Below are positions 8,475 through 15,953 of a stretch of 49,742 nt of DNA, in pieces. Below the pieces are notes generated by a model. The model saw only the letters and a program-made list of their open reading frames with translations, had not been told where the DNA came from and did no database searches. A program made the position numbers and the translations under genes. This DNA is from Clostridia bacterium (GTDB lineage Bacteria; Bacillota_A; Clostridia; Oscillospirales; CAG-272), in NCBI GenBank assembly GCA_017936125.1, contig JAGBGE010000005.1:1-49742 (forward strand). Reading direction: 5' to 3'. Position 1 is the first letter of the stretch, and each line of letters starts with the position of its first letter.

Positions 8475-8513
8475 TTTATCGTCCTCTTAAAAAGAATTTA
8501 TTTTAACTTTATA

Positions 8514-8542
8514 ATTATATAATAAATATTTGACTTTGTCAA
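8514..8542 (-). promoter_or_regulatory. Sigma-A promoter of pheST
   Basis: On the minus strand TTGACA (8537-8542), 17-bp spacer, TATAAT (8514-8519), both perfect. The leader is only about 30 nt, too short for a T-box or leader peptide, so pheST appears to be constitutively transcribed, with possible read-through from sbcC. Confidence 0.9.
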
Positions 8543-8571
8543 TATAATTTTTAATTTCAAGCAGAGCCGAT

Positions 8572-11337
8572 TCAATAAAGCAATTTTATGTTGCTTCCGC
8601 CAGTTTTTTCTTTGGTTACAACAATCTGCTTGTCAATACGCTCCTTCAACTCGGTAACGTGTGAGATAATACCAACAAGACGGTTGCCTTCTGTAAGGTT
8701 CTGCAAAGCTCGCATTGCCTGATCAAGCGATTCGTCATCAAGTGAACCAAAACCTTCATCAACAAACATTGTGTCGAGTTTAATGCCACCTGCGGAAGAT
8801 TGGATTTCATCTGACAGTCCGAGAGCAAGAGACAAAGATGCCTTGAAAGATTCACCACCAGAAAGAGTTTTGACACTTCTTTCCGTTCCGTTGTAGTGAT
8901 CTATAACATCAAGCTCCAAGCCGCTTTGGCTACGATTGTTCTCTGCTTCCTTACGGCGTTTTAATTCGTATTGACCGCCGGACATCACCATAAATCTCGT
9001 ATTTGCACGTGCAATAATTCGATCAAAATAGGTCATTTGGATATACGTTTCCAACATAACCTTCTCCTTTCCGCTGATGTTTCCATTAGCAGTATTAGAA
9101 AGAGCCTTTACCCATGACCATTTTGCTTCAACCGCCAATACATCTGCGGCTTTTGCTCGTATTTCTTTTTCTGCAGATTCATTTGCGGATTTTCTAGCAT
9201 TGATGACCTTTTTCTTTTTATCGATTTCACTATTTTGTGCTTTGAGTTCTTTCTGCTTTGCTTTTACCGAATCTTCGTCAATTTCTTTTACATCTGAAAG
9301 TGTATTTTCTGCTTCTTTAATTGCCGCTTTAAATCCGGCGATCTTTTCATTCTGCAAGTTCACTGCCTTTTCTGCGTCTGCGTAAGCATCTTCAAGCTTT
9401 TTCTGTTCATCTTGAAGATTCTTCTTGGAACACTTCGCTTTCTTCTCGCTTTCATATTTAAGCTTATGGGCGAGTTCTTCAATACGAGTTTTCAAAGCGG
9501 TTATGGTAGCACCGTTTCCTGATATTGTTTTTTCATTCTCGCTTATTAAAGCACTTAAGTCTTCACCTTCCGTTTTCCTCTTAGGAAGTAACTCATCTAT
9601 TTCGACTCTTCGATCAATCTTATCTTGTTGTGCAGCAATATCGTTCTGCAAATTCTCGAGTGATGCGGAAATTTCTGCAATTTTATCTTTAATCAATCCA
9701 CCAGCATCATCTATTGTTACGTTGCCGAACATCTCTGTAAGCATTGCAAGGACGGCATTTCTTTTTTCATCCGCCTGTCCTTTGGCTTTGGCGGCCTTTT
9801 CGCTAGCTTTTCGAGCTTCCACTTGTGCCGACTCGTAAGCAGTTTTGCTTTCTTCAAGTTTTTCTTTTGTTGGTGCATTTTCGGATTTTACCGCTTTTAT
9901 TGGGTGTGTTGTTGAACCACAAACCGGGCAAGGAATTCCGTCGGCGAGAGTCTCAGCAATAATTCCTGCTTGCTCATCAAGATATAATTTAAACAGTCTT
10001 TGGTATTCTTTATCTTTCTGCTGAATGGTATTAGATAACCCGGAATACTCTTCTTGATCTTTCTTTAATTGTTTTTCAAGTTTTTCAAGAGCTTTTAATT
10101 CCTTAGCTATCTCCTTAACCGCTTTTCGTTTATCTTCTTCCTTTTGCTTTTTCGCCTCTAATTCCGACTTATCCTTATCTGCTTTTTCGAGCGTTTTTCT
10201 TTCCCCCGAAAGGACCTCTAACTCTTTCTTTAAAGATTCAAGGTTTTCTTTTTGCTCCGTTATTTTTTTAGATAGCTTGTCCGTTCCTTTTTGAAGCGTA
10301 TCCCTTTCCTTGATCTTAGCATCCAATTCTTGATATTCAGGAAGTTCCGCTTCGATTGCTACGATTTGATTTCTGATATCCTCCACCTTGGGCTTGTTTG
10401 CTTCCTCAGATTGCAAATTGGTTTTCAACATCTCTAAGGTCTCTATTGCTTCACTCAGGTCGGAATTGGATTTTTCAAGCGACTTTCTCGCCTTGCTCCA
10501 AGTTTTGTGATTAGTTAACGTAACCGTGATTTCATCTAGGGATTTACTAATTCCCTTCTGTTCTTCATCTAGCTTTTCTTCCTCGATCTTATCGTTTCCA
10601 ATAAGCGTTGAAAGAAGTTCGAGCGTTTCCTCAATCGAACACATACCTGATTTGGCATTTCTAACTTTAATTGACAAAACATCATCTTCGTCGCATACAA
10701 TACCGTTTATATACTGACGTATGCTCGCAGATATATTGTCATATTCTCGGCCAAGTTTTCCTGATTCGCTCTTCAATCTTTCTTGAAGCACATAATAGCA
10801 ACGGGTGCGGAAAATCTTTTGGAATATTCTTTTACGATCATCGGTAGAAGCCAACAAAAGCTTTAAAAAATCGCCCTGAGCAATCATCGCAATTTGCGTG
10901 AATTGATTACGATCAATTCCCATAATTTCTTCAACTGCACGATCGACCTCGCGAAGCTTAGTAACCACTCTACCATCCGGATAATGCAATTCTGCATTGG
11001 CCTTCTCGGTTGTAAAACCTTCACCTCTCGTCTTGGGACGTTCATATTCCGGATTTCGTTTTATGTAATATTCTTTTCCGGCATATACAAACGTCAATTC
11101 AACTTCAGTAGGAGTATCTGCATTCGCATACTTAGAACGAAACATAGTCGACTCACGATTATCTCCGCTCGCCTCTCCGTACAAAGCAAATGTAATTGCA
11201 TCAAAAATCGTAGTTTTTCCAGCACCGGTATCTCCGGTGATAAGATAAAGCCCACTTGTACCTAACTTATCAAGCTCAAGCACAGTTTTGGACGCATAGG
11301 GGCCGAATGCAGACATTGTTAATTTGATCGGTCTCAT
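8572..11337 (-). CDS. sbcC: Exonuclease SbcCD, ATPase subunit C
   Basis: 921 residues, shorter than the 1,000-1,050 of many SbcC proteins because of a shorter coiled coil. It is a Rad50-type SMC ATPase: Walker A GDTGAGKT (residues 35-42), Q-loop region IAQGDFLKLL, a long coiled coil interrupted by the zinc hook CPVCG (about residue 470), ABC signature LSGGESFKASLSLALGL and Walker B LDTMFVDEGFGSLDDES. With SbcD it cleaves hairpins and protein-blocked DNA ends. It overlaps sbcD by 4 bp. The DNA is clearly AT-richer than in flanking genes (one sampled 60-bp line is about 33% GC) and codon use is less biased. There is no terminator between it and pheS. Confidence 0.96.
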   Translation of the reverse strand: MRPIKLTMSAFGPYASKTVLELDKLGTSGLYLITGDTGAGKTTIFDAITFALYGEASGDNRESTMFRSKYANADTPTEVELTFVYAGKEYYIKRNPEYERPKTRGEGFTTEKANAELHYPDGRVVTKLREVDRAVEEIMGIDRNQFTQIAMIAQGDFLKLLLASTDDRKRIFQKIFRTRCYYVLQERLKSESGKLGREYDNISASIRQYINGIVCDEDDVLSIKVRNAKSGMCSIEETLELLSTLIGNDKIEEEKLDEEQKGISKSLDEITVTLTNHKTWSKARKSLEKSNSDLSEAIETLEMLKTNLQSEEANKPKVEDIRNQIVAIEAELPEYQELDAKIKERDTLQKGTDKLSKKITEQKENLESLKKELEVLSGERKTLEKADKDKSELEAKKQKEEDKRKAVKEIAKELKALEKLEKQLKKDQEEYSGLSNTIQQKDKEYQRLFKLYLDEQAGIIAETLADGIPCPVCGSTTHPIKAVKSENAPTKEKLEESKTAYESAQVEARKASEKAAKAKGQADEKRNAVLAMLTEMFGNVTIDDAGGLIKDKIAEISASLENLQNDIAAQQDKIDRRVEIDELLPKRKTEGEDLSALISENEKTISGNGATITALKTRIEELAHKLKYESEKKAKCSKKNLQDEQKKLEDAYADAEKAVNLQNEKIAGFKAAIKEAENTLSDVKEIDEDSVKAKQKELKAQNSEIDKKKKVINARKSANESAEKEIRAKAADVLAVEAKWSWVKALSNTANGNISGKEKVMLETYIQMTYFDRIIARANTRFMVMSGGQYELKRRKEAENNRSQSGLELDVIDHYNGTERSVKTLSGGESFKASLSLALGLSDEIQSSAGGIKLDTMFVDEGFGSLDDESLDQAMRALQNLTEGNRLVGIISHVTELKERIDKQIVVTKEKTGGSNIKLLY

Positions 11338-12470
11338 TTTTCATCCTCCCATACTTGTTCTATTAAATCCTCAACGAAAGCCTTCTGCTCATCACTCATC
11401 GGTTGATTATTTTGAAGTTCATAAAAATCAGAAAACAGCTCAATAGGCGTTTTTGTTTCAACATCTACGGCGCCATCCACCTGAGACACACTTCTCGTGC
11501 GCTTATTATCGTAATCAAGCTTCATGAGGTTGTGATAAACTGTTCTGAGCTTTCCGATCGCATCAACGATATCTTCCTCATCGGTCAGCGTAATATGTAT
11601 ATAATCCTCTTGATATGATGTGTTTTCATAGAAACTTTTTAGCATAATTTCATTGTATTTGCCCTTAATTTCAACCATATCACGCAAAGGTATAAGCGGA
11701 ACCGTTTTCACGGAAAGGCTGCCCTTTTCCGCGAGTTCAACAACGGTTACGGATTTATTATCTTTTGCTTCAGAGAATGAATATTTAAGAGGTGTTCCGC
11801 AATATCTCACTCTTTCAGAGGTGCAATTCTGTGGGCTGTGAATATGTCCGAGTGCAACGTAATCAAAACAGTCGAAAACAGACACGTCAACGTTATCGGA
11901 GCCACCGACAGAAACATCTTCAGAGTCCGATCGCATTGCCCCAGTAACAAACTGATGTGTGATTAGAATATTTCTCTCACTTTGATTTACGTTCATTTCA
12001 GCTATTGCAACACGTATCGCATCGGTATAGCTTTCAATGCTTTCATCAGAGAACCTCTTAACATGTACCGGTTTCACAAACGGAAGCATATATACGTTCA
12101 CTACTCCGTGCTCGTCTTTCATGGCAAAAGGTTCGATCTGTCCGTTATACACTTGAGAAATATGTATTCCACTTTGATCCATCAAACGAGAACCAAATGA
12201 CATTCTTTCGGGAGAATCGTGATTTCCGCTAATAACAAAAACCTGCAAATTTCTTTTTGCAAGTCGCGTCAAAAAATCGTCGAACATTTGCACGGCTTCA
12301 GCCGACGGAATTGATTTGTCATATATATCTCCTGCGATTATAACGCCAGAAGGCTTTTCATCATCAATAATGTTAATTATTTTCGTTAAAATATATTCCT
12401 GATCCTCAAGCATAGAGTATTCCTTTACTCGTTTGCCTAAATGAAGATCTGAAAGGTGAACAAACCTCAT
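11334..12470 (-). CDS. sbcD: Exonuclease SbcCD, nuclease subunit D
   Basis: 378 residues, full length. It is a Mre11-type metallophosphoesterase with the metal-binding motifs in order: FVHLSDLHLG (D-x-H), IIAGDIYDKS (GD), VISGNHDSPERM (GNHD), ILITHQFV and YVALGHIHSP (GHxH). It provides the Mn-dependent nuclease activity of the SbcCD complex, gated by SbcC ATP binding. The Shine-Dalgarno GGGGGAGTGA precedes ATG 12470. It overlaps sbcC by 4 bp and lies 51 bp after truB on the same strand, so it may be transcribed from the truB promoter. It shares the lower GC of sbcC. Confidence 0.96.
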   Translation of the reverse strand: MRFVHLSDLHLGKRVKEYSMLEDQEYILTKIINIIDDEKPSGVIIAGDIYDKSIPSAEAVQMFDDFLTRLAKRNLQVFVISGNHDSPERMSFGSRLMDQSGIHISQVYNGQIEPFAMKDEHGVVNVYMLPFVKPVHVKRFSDESIESYTDAIRVAIAEMNVNQSERNILITHQFVTGAMRSDSEDVSVGGSDNVDVSVFDCFDYVALGHIHSPQNCTSERVRYCGTPLKYSFSEAKDNKSVTVVELAEKGSLSVKTVPLIPLRDMVEIKGKYNEIMLKSFYENTSYQEDYIHITLTDEEDIVDAIGKLRTVYHNLMKLDYDNKRTRSVSQVDGAVDVETKTPIELFSDFYELQNNQPMSDEQKAFVEDLIEQVWEDEK

Positions 12471-12521
12471 TATAAATCACTCCCCCGCGTTTTGATTTGA
12501 ATCCCAAAGTGTTGACAAAAA

Positions 12522-13409
12522 CTAAAACTGTCTTATCGGCTTGATTGCAGTTCCCTGCTCGTATTCACGAACCTCGCCGACGGCAAAGAAGCCCTGCTCG
12601 TCAGAGAGTCGCACACGCGCGCCCGGCGGATAGGCTGCGCCTATCTTCTTCTGGTAGATTTCAAGGCCCGAGTGCGCAAGGCGGGCGAAGAATTCGGGGA
12701 GCTTGACCTCGGGTAAGTCACGGAATATATGCTCGATGGGCAGGACTCGCGCTTCCCTCTCGGCATCGGTCATCGCTTCGAGCTCGGAGAGCGTCACTCC
12801 GTCGGAGAGCGAAAAGCCCGAGGCGGACGCGCGGCAGAGCGTTCTCATCGTTCCGCCACAGCCGAGGCGCGCGCCAATGTCGGCGCAGAGCGTGCGGATA
12901 TAGGTTCCCTTCGAGCATCTGACGTCGAGGGTATATTCGCGCTCGCTTATCCTCTCTGCTGTGAGCGAGTGGATAGTCACCTCTCTCGCCTCACGCTCGA
13001 TAGTTACGCCCTCTCGGGCGAGGTCGCACAGCTTCTTGCCTCCTACCTTGAGCGCCGAGTACATTGGCGGTGTCTGCATATATTGACCGACGAACGAGGC
13101 TACTGCTTCCAGCACCTCGGCTTCGGTGGGGATATTCTCCGACTCGGTCAGCACCTCGCCTGTGACGTCCTCGGTGTCGGTGGTGACACCTAAAAGAAGC
13201 GTGGCAATATAATGCTTATCAGAGGTGAGCATAAACTCGCTCGCCTTGACTCCGCGCTCAATAAGCACCGGGAGAACGCCCGTCGCCATCGGGTCGAGAG
13301 TGCCTGTGTGGCCAGCCTTTTTCACACCCAGAATGCGCTTGACTCGGCTCACCACGCCCTGAGAGGTCAGACCTTCTTCTTTATTGATTATAATTACTCC
13401 GTTTTTCAT
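12522..13409 (-). CDS. truB: tRNA pseudouridine-55 synthase
   Basis: 295 residues. TruB isomerises U55 in the T-loop of nearly all tRNAs. The catalytic motif GHTGTLDPMATGVLPV is present with nucleophile Asp39, preceded by the family N-terminus GVIIINKEEGLTS, and followed by YIATLLLGVTTDTED and the RCSKGTYIRTL motif typical of TruB. The C-terminal PUA-like region is short. The start at ATG 13409 is supported by a sigma-A-like promoter at 13441-13469, divergent from the ACT-protein promoter. Usually next to rbfA or nusA in Bacillota; here rbfA is 22 kb away. Confidence 0.96.
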   Translation of the reverse strand: MKNGVIIINKEEGLTSQGVVSRVKRILGVKKAGHTGTLDPMATGVLPVLIERGVKASEFMLTSDKHYIATLLLGVTTDTEDVTGEVLTESENIPTEAEVLEAVASFVGQYMQTPPMYSALKVGGKKLCDLAREGVTIEREAREVTIHSLTAERISEREYTLDVRCSKGTYIRTLCADIGARLGCGGTMRTLCRASASGFSLSDGVTLSELEAMTDAEREARVLPIEHIFRDLPEVKLPEFFARLAHSGLEIYQKKIGAAYPPGARVRLSDEQGFFAVGEVREYEQGTAIKPIRQF

Positions 13410-13440
13410 AAAACACCTAAAAATTTAATATATCTATGCT

Positions 13441-13469
13441 ATTTTAACATACTTTCAATAAAATTTCAA
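13441..13469 (-). promoter_or_regulatory. Sigma-A promoter of truB
   Basis: On the minus strand TTGAAA (13464-13469), 17-bp spacer, TAAAAT (13441-13446) with TGT directly before the -10 (extended -10). Divergent from the ACT-gene promoter 8 bp away. Confidence 0.7.
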
Positions 13470-13476
13470 GAAAGGC

Positions 13477-13505
13477 TTGTAAATATCTCAAAAATGTGGT
13501 AGAAT
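13477..13505 (+). promoter_or_regulatory. Sigma-A-like promoter of the ACT/UPF0210 operon
   Basis: TTGTAA (13477-13482), 17-bp spacer, TAGAAT (13500-13505). One or two mismatches per hexamer but correct spacing and position, 31 bp before the ATG at 13536. Confidence 0.6.
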
Positions 13506-13535
13506 TTTATCTATCAACTCTTGGAGGACGAAAAA

Positions 13536-13805
13536 ATGAAAGCAGTTGTAACCGTTATCGGACGTGACAAGGTCGGCATTATTGCTATGGCAAGCAACGA
13601 GTGCGCAAAGCATGGCGCAAATATTATTGACATCAGCCAGACCGTTATGAAGGATTATTTTGCGATGATTATGCTCGTTGAGCTTGACGGACTTACGCTT
13701 GATTTCCAGGGCTTTGCCGAGGCTATGAAGTCGGCGGGCAAGGACGCAGGCGTGGAAATCAGCGTTATGCACGAGGATATCTTCAACTCGATGCACAGAA
13801 TATAA
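13536..13805 (+). CDS. ACT domain protein, UPF0237 family
   Basis: 89 residues. ATG 13536 is chosen over an in-frame TTG at 13521 because GGAGG (13523-13527) lies 8 nt before it and the product then matches the family length. It is a single ACT domain (VTVIGRDKVGIIAMASNECAKHGANIIDIS), the regulatory fold that binds amino acids as a dimer. UPF0237 genes are characteristically followed by a UPF0210/DUF711 gene, exactly as here, so the ACT protein is presumably a ligand-sensing partner of that enzyme-like protein. The ligand is unknown. A hairpin array of about 95 bp separates the two genes. Confidence 0.93.
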   Translation: MKAVVTVIGRDKVGIIAMASNECAKHGANIIDISQTVMKDYFAMIMLVELDGLTLDFQGFAEAMKSAGKDAGVEISVMHEDIFNSMHRI

Positions 13806-13806
13806 G

Positions 13807-13901
13807 TCGATATTTTGCCTTGCGCAAATCGATATGACTGCTTGGCAGTCTCGATATATTGCAGTCGATGACTGCAATTCGATATGTTGCCTCACGGCAA
13901 C
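13807..13901 (+). repeat. Hairpin array with four TCGATAT heptamers
   Basis: TCGATAT occurs at 13807, 13829, 13851 and 13879. Each is followed by a different perfect small palindrome: TTTGC/GCAAA, GACTGC/GCAGTC, ATTGCAGTC/GACTGCAAT and GTTGCC/GGCAAC. The last hairpin runs directly into GAGAAGGGAAAATT, the Shine-Dalgarno of the UPF0210 gene at 13916. Related arrays are at 31079-31161 (four units) and 35729-35745 (one unit). Confidence 0.9.
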
Positions 13902-13915
13902 GAGAAGGGAAAATT

Positions 13916-15274
13916 ATGCTTAATACTAACGATATTTTAGAAACTATAAAGATGATACGAGAGGAAAATCTCGATATCAGAACGGTCACTATGGGTATTT
14001 CGCTCTTTGACTGTATTTCCGACGACCAGACGCGCCTGGAGCAGAAAATCTACGACAAGGTCACGACATCTGCTAAAAATCTCGTGTCTGTCTGCGAGGA
14101 GCTTGAGCGCACATACGGTATTCCGATCGTAAATAAGAGAATCTCCGTAACGCCTCTCTCCTATATTGGCGCAGGACTCTCGCCCGACGGCTTCGTGAAG
14201 CTCGCAAGGGTGCTTGAGCGCGCGGCAAACGAGCTTGGCGTCAACTTTATCGGCGGATATTCCGCCCACGTGCAGAAGGGTGAAATCAAGGGGGCGAGAA
14301 GCCTGATTGAATCTATCCCCGAGGCTCTTGCCGAGACCACTCGCATCTGCTCGTCAATCAACGTGGCGACCACCAAGGCAGGCATCAATATGGACGCTGT
14401 TCGCGAGATGGGCGAGATTATCAAGGAAACCGCGTATCTCACTCGCGAGCAGGACTCTATCGGATGCGCAAAGCTGGTTGTTTTCGCCAATATCCCCGAG
14501 GATAATCCCTTTATGGCAGGCGCGGTGCACGGCTTTGGCGAGTCCGACACGGTTATCAACGTCGGTGTCAGCGGCCCCGGTGTAGTCGCCGCGGCTATCA
14601 AGGAGGTCGGACAGTGCAACTTCTCGTTGCTTGCAGATACCGTAAAGAAGATTGCATTCAAGATTACAAGAGTCGGTCAGCTTATTGCGGCTGAGGCGGC
14701 GGCAAGGCTCGGTGTGCCCTACGGCATCGTTGACCTCTCGCTCGCTCCCACTCCCGCGGCAGGCGACTCTGTTGCCGAGATACTTGAGAATATGGGCCTT
14801 GAGCGCTGCGGTACTCACGGCACGACTGCGGCTCTCGCGCTGCTCAATGATGCGGTGAAGAAGGGCGGAGTTATGGCATCGAGTCATGTCGGCGGTCTTT
14901 CGGGCGCGTTCATTCCCGTGTCAGAGGACAGAGGTATGATAGATGCGGCGAGAGTCGGCACGCTTACTCTCGATAAGCTCGAGGCTATGACCGCGGTATG
15001 CTCGGTCGGTCTTGATATGATAGCGATTCCGGGTGACACCGAGGCGACGACAATTTCGGGCATCATTGCCGACGAAATTTCGATAGGCGTGGTCAACAAC
15101 AAGACTACTGCCGTCAGAGTTATTCCCGTATACGGCAAGGGAGTTGGCGAGGAGGTAGAGTTCGGCGGCCTGCTCGGATATGCTCCGATTATGCCTGTAA
15201 AGCGCGAGTCCTGCGCGGACTTTATAGGCCGCGGCGGCAGAATTCCCGCGCCGATTCATTCATTGAAGAACTAA
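13916..15274 (+). CDS. PFL/DUF711 (UPF0210) family protein
   Basis: 452 residues, the usual family length. ATG 13916 is chosen because GAGAAGGGA sits 8 nt upstream; the frame stays open further upstream but that part is the hairpin repeat array. Family features visible: [22 protein letters not shown], the internal [29 protein letters not shown] and [16 protein letters not shown]0210 proteins are related in fold to anaerobic/glycyl-radical-like enzymes, but no activity is established. It pairs with the upstream ACT protein, suggesting amino-acid-linked regulation. Ends at a strong terminator (15287-15319). Confidence 0.93.
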   Translation: MLNTNDILETIKMIREENLDIRTVTMGISLFDCISDDQTRLEQKIYDKVTTSAKNLVSVCEELERTYGIPIVNKRISVTPLSYIGAGLSPDGFVKLARVLERAANELGVNFIGGYSAHVQKGEIKGARSLIESIPEALAETTRICSSINVATTKAGINMDAVREMGEIIKETAYLTREQDSIGCAKLVVFANIPEDNPFMAGAVHGFGESDTVINVGVSGPGVVAAAIKEVGQCNFSLLADTVKKIAFKITRVGQLIAAEAAARLGVPYGIVDLSLAPTPAAGDSVAEILENMGLERCGTHGTTAALALLNDAVKKGGVMASSHVGGLSGAFIPVSEDRGMIDAARVGTLTLDKLEAMTAVCSVGLDMIAIPGDTEATTISGIIADEISIGVVNNKTTAVRVIPVYGKGVGEEVEFGGLLGYAPIMPVKRESCADFIGRGGRIPAPIHSLKN

Positions 15275-15286
15275 ACATTTGCATAG

Positions 15287-15319
15287 AGAAAAGGGTTAGC
15301 GACGCGCTAACCCTTTTCT
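15287..15319 (+). terminator. Intrinsic terminator after UPF0210
   Basis: AGAAAAGGGTTAGC (15287-15300) pairs perfectly with GCTAACCCTTTTCT (15306-15319) around a 5-nt loop, followed by GTTT. It can serve both this gene and the convergent mscL. Confidence 0.92.
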
Positions 15320-15330
15320 GTTTAATCTAC

Positions 15331-15351
15331 CTTCATTCCGAATTCCGAATT
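15331..15351 (-). repeat. Heptamer array (AATTNRR), three units
   Basis: On the minus strand AATTCGG, AATTCGG, AATGAAG, starting 2 bp after the mscL stop codon. Same family as the array after dpaB, with which it shares the AATTCGG pair followed by AATGAA. Confidence 0.8.
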
Positions 15352-15353
15352 TA

Positions 15354-15917
15354 TTAGCCGTTCTCTTTTTTTAAGAAATCGCGGATCTCACGGAGAAGCT
15401 CAAGCTCTGCGGTCTTTGCCGCTTCGGCATCGGCTTTCGCCTTCGCCTCTGCTTCCGCCGCAGCGGCTGCTTCGGCTGCCGCCTTTGCCTCTGCCTCTGC
15501 CTTGGCTGCCGCCTCGGCTGCCTCGTCAACACCGTTAATAGCGTTCTTCACGTCGTGAGAGAGCTTTGACGCGCGCTCGGTAATGGCAGACGCAACGCGA
15601 ATAACGATAAAGAGCGCGAACGCTACGATAAGGAAGTTGATAAGCGCCTGAACGAACGCGCCCCAGAGGATAGCGACCTCTGCGGTGACCACAGTCTCGA
15701 CTCCGTCAACTATCTCTACTACTTCCTCGCGGATAACCCACTTCATCTCGTCCATACCCGCCTCACCCGTAAGCAGAGCGAGAAGCGGAGAGATAAAGCC
15801 CTTGGTGAATGCGGTGACTATCGCGGTGAAGGCAGATGCAACTGCAACGCCGACTGCCATATCAACCACGTTACCGCGCTTGATAAACTTTTTGAAATCT
15901 TCCCAGAATTTTTTCAT
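15354..15917 (-). CDS. mscL: Large-conductance mechanosensitive channel MscL with extended Ala-rich tail
   Basis: 187 residues; ordinary MscL has 125-150. The N-terminal amphipathic helix and TM1 (KKFIKRGNVVDMAVGVAV and on) and TM2 (about 84-108) are intact, so it should form the pentameric pore that releases solutes under hypo-osmotic shock. Between TM2 and the conserved C-terminal helix (ELELLREIRDFLKK) is a stretch of roughly 40 residues made almost only of Ala, Glu and Lys (AEAEAKAAAEAAAAAEAE), which should extend the cytoplasmic coiled-coil bundle. The repeated GCx/GAx codons suggest expansion by slippage. Shine-Dalgarno AAGGAG before ATG 15917. Only 36 bp separate it from the GH2-like gene upstream. 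Confidence 0.93.
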   Translation of the reverse strand: MKKFWEDFKKFIKRGNVVDMAVGVAVASAFTAIVTAFTKGFISPLLALLTGEAGMDEMKWVIREEVVEIVDGVETVVTAEVAILWGAFVQALINFLIVAFALFIVIRVASAITERASKLSHDVKNAINGVDEAAEAAAKAEAEAKAAAEAAAAAEAEAKAKADAEAAKTAELELLREIRDFLKKENG

Positions 15918-15953
15918 ATTTTCGCTCCTTTATGTAAATTTTTGTTGTCAAAA

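Noticed and set aside
7614..8522. A 302-codon plus-strand frame opposite pheS
   Set aside because: Antisense of a complete PheS and of its promoter region; no domain recognised.
8475..8571. T-box or leader peptide before pheST
   Set aside because: The predicted transcript leader is only about 30 nt; there is no GGGTGGNACCGCG motif and no Phe-rich leader frame.
13807..13901. Possible CRISPR array because of regularly spaced identical heptamers
   Set aside because: The repeats are only 7 bp, the intervening sequences are perfect palindromes of 12-21 bp rather than unique spacers, and no cas genes are in the window.
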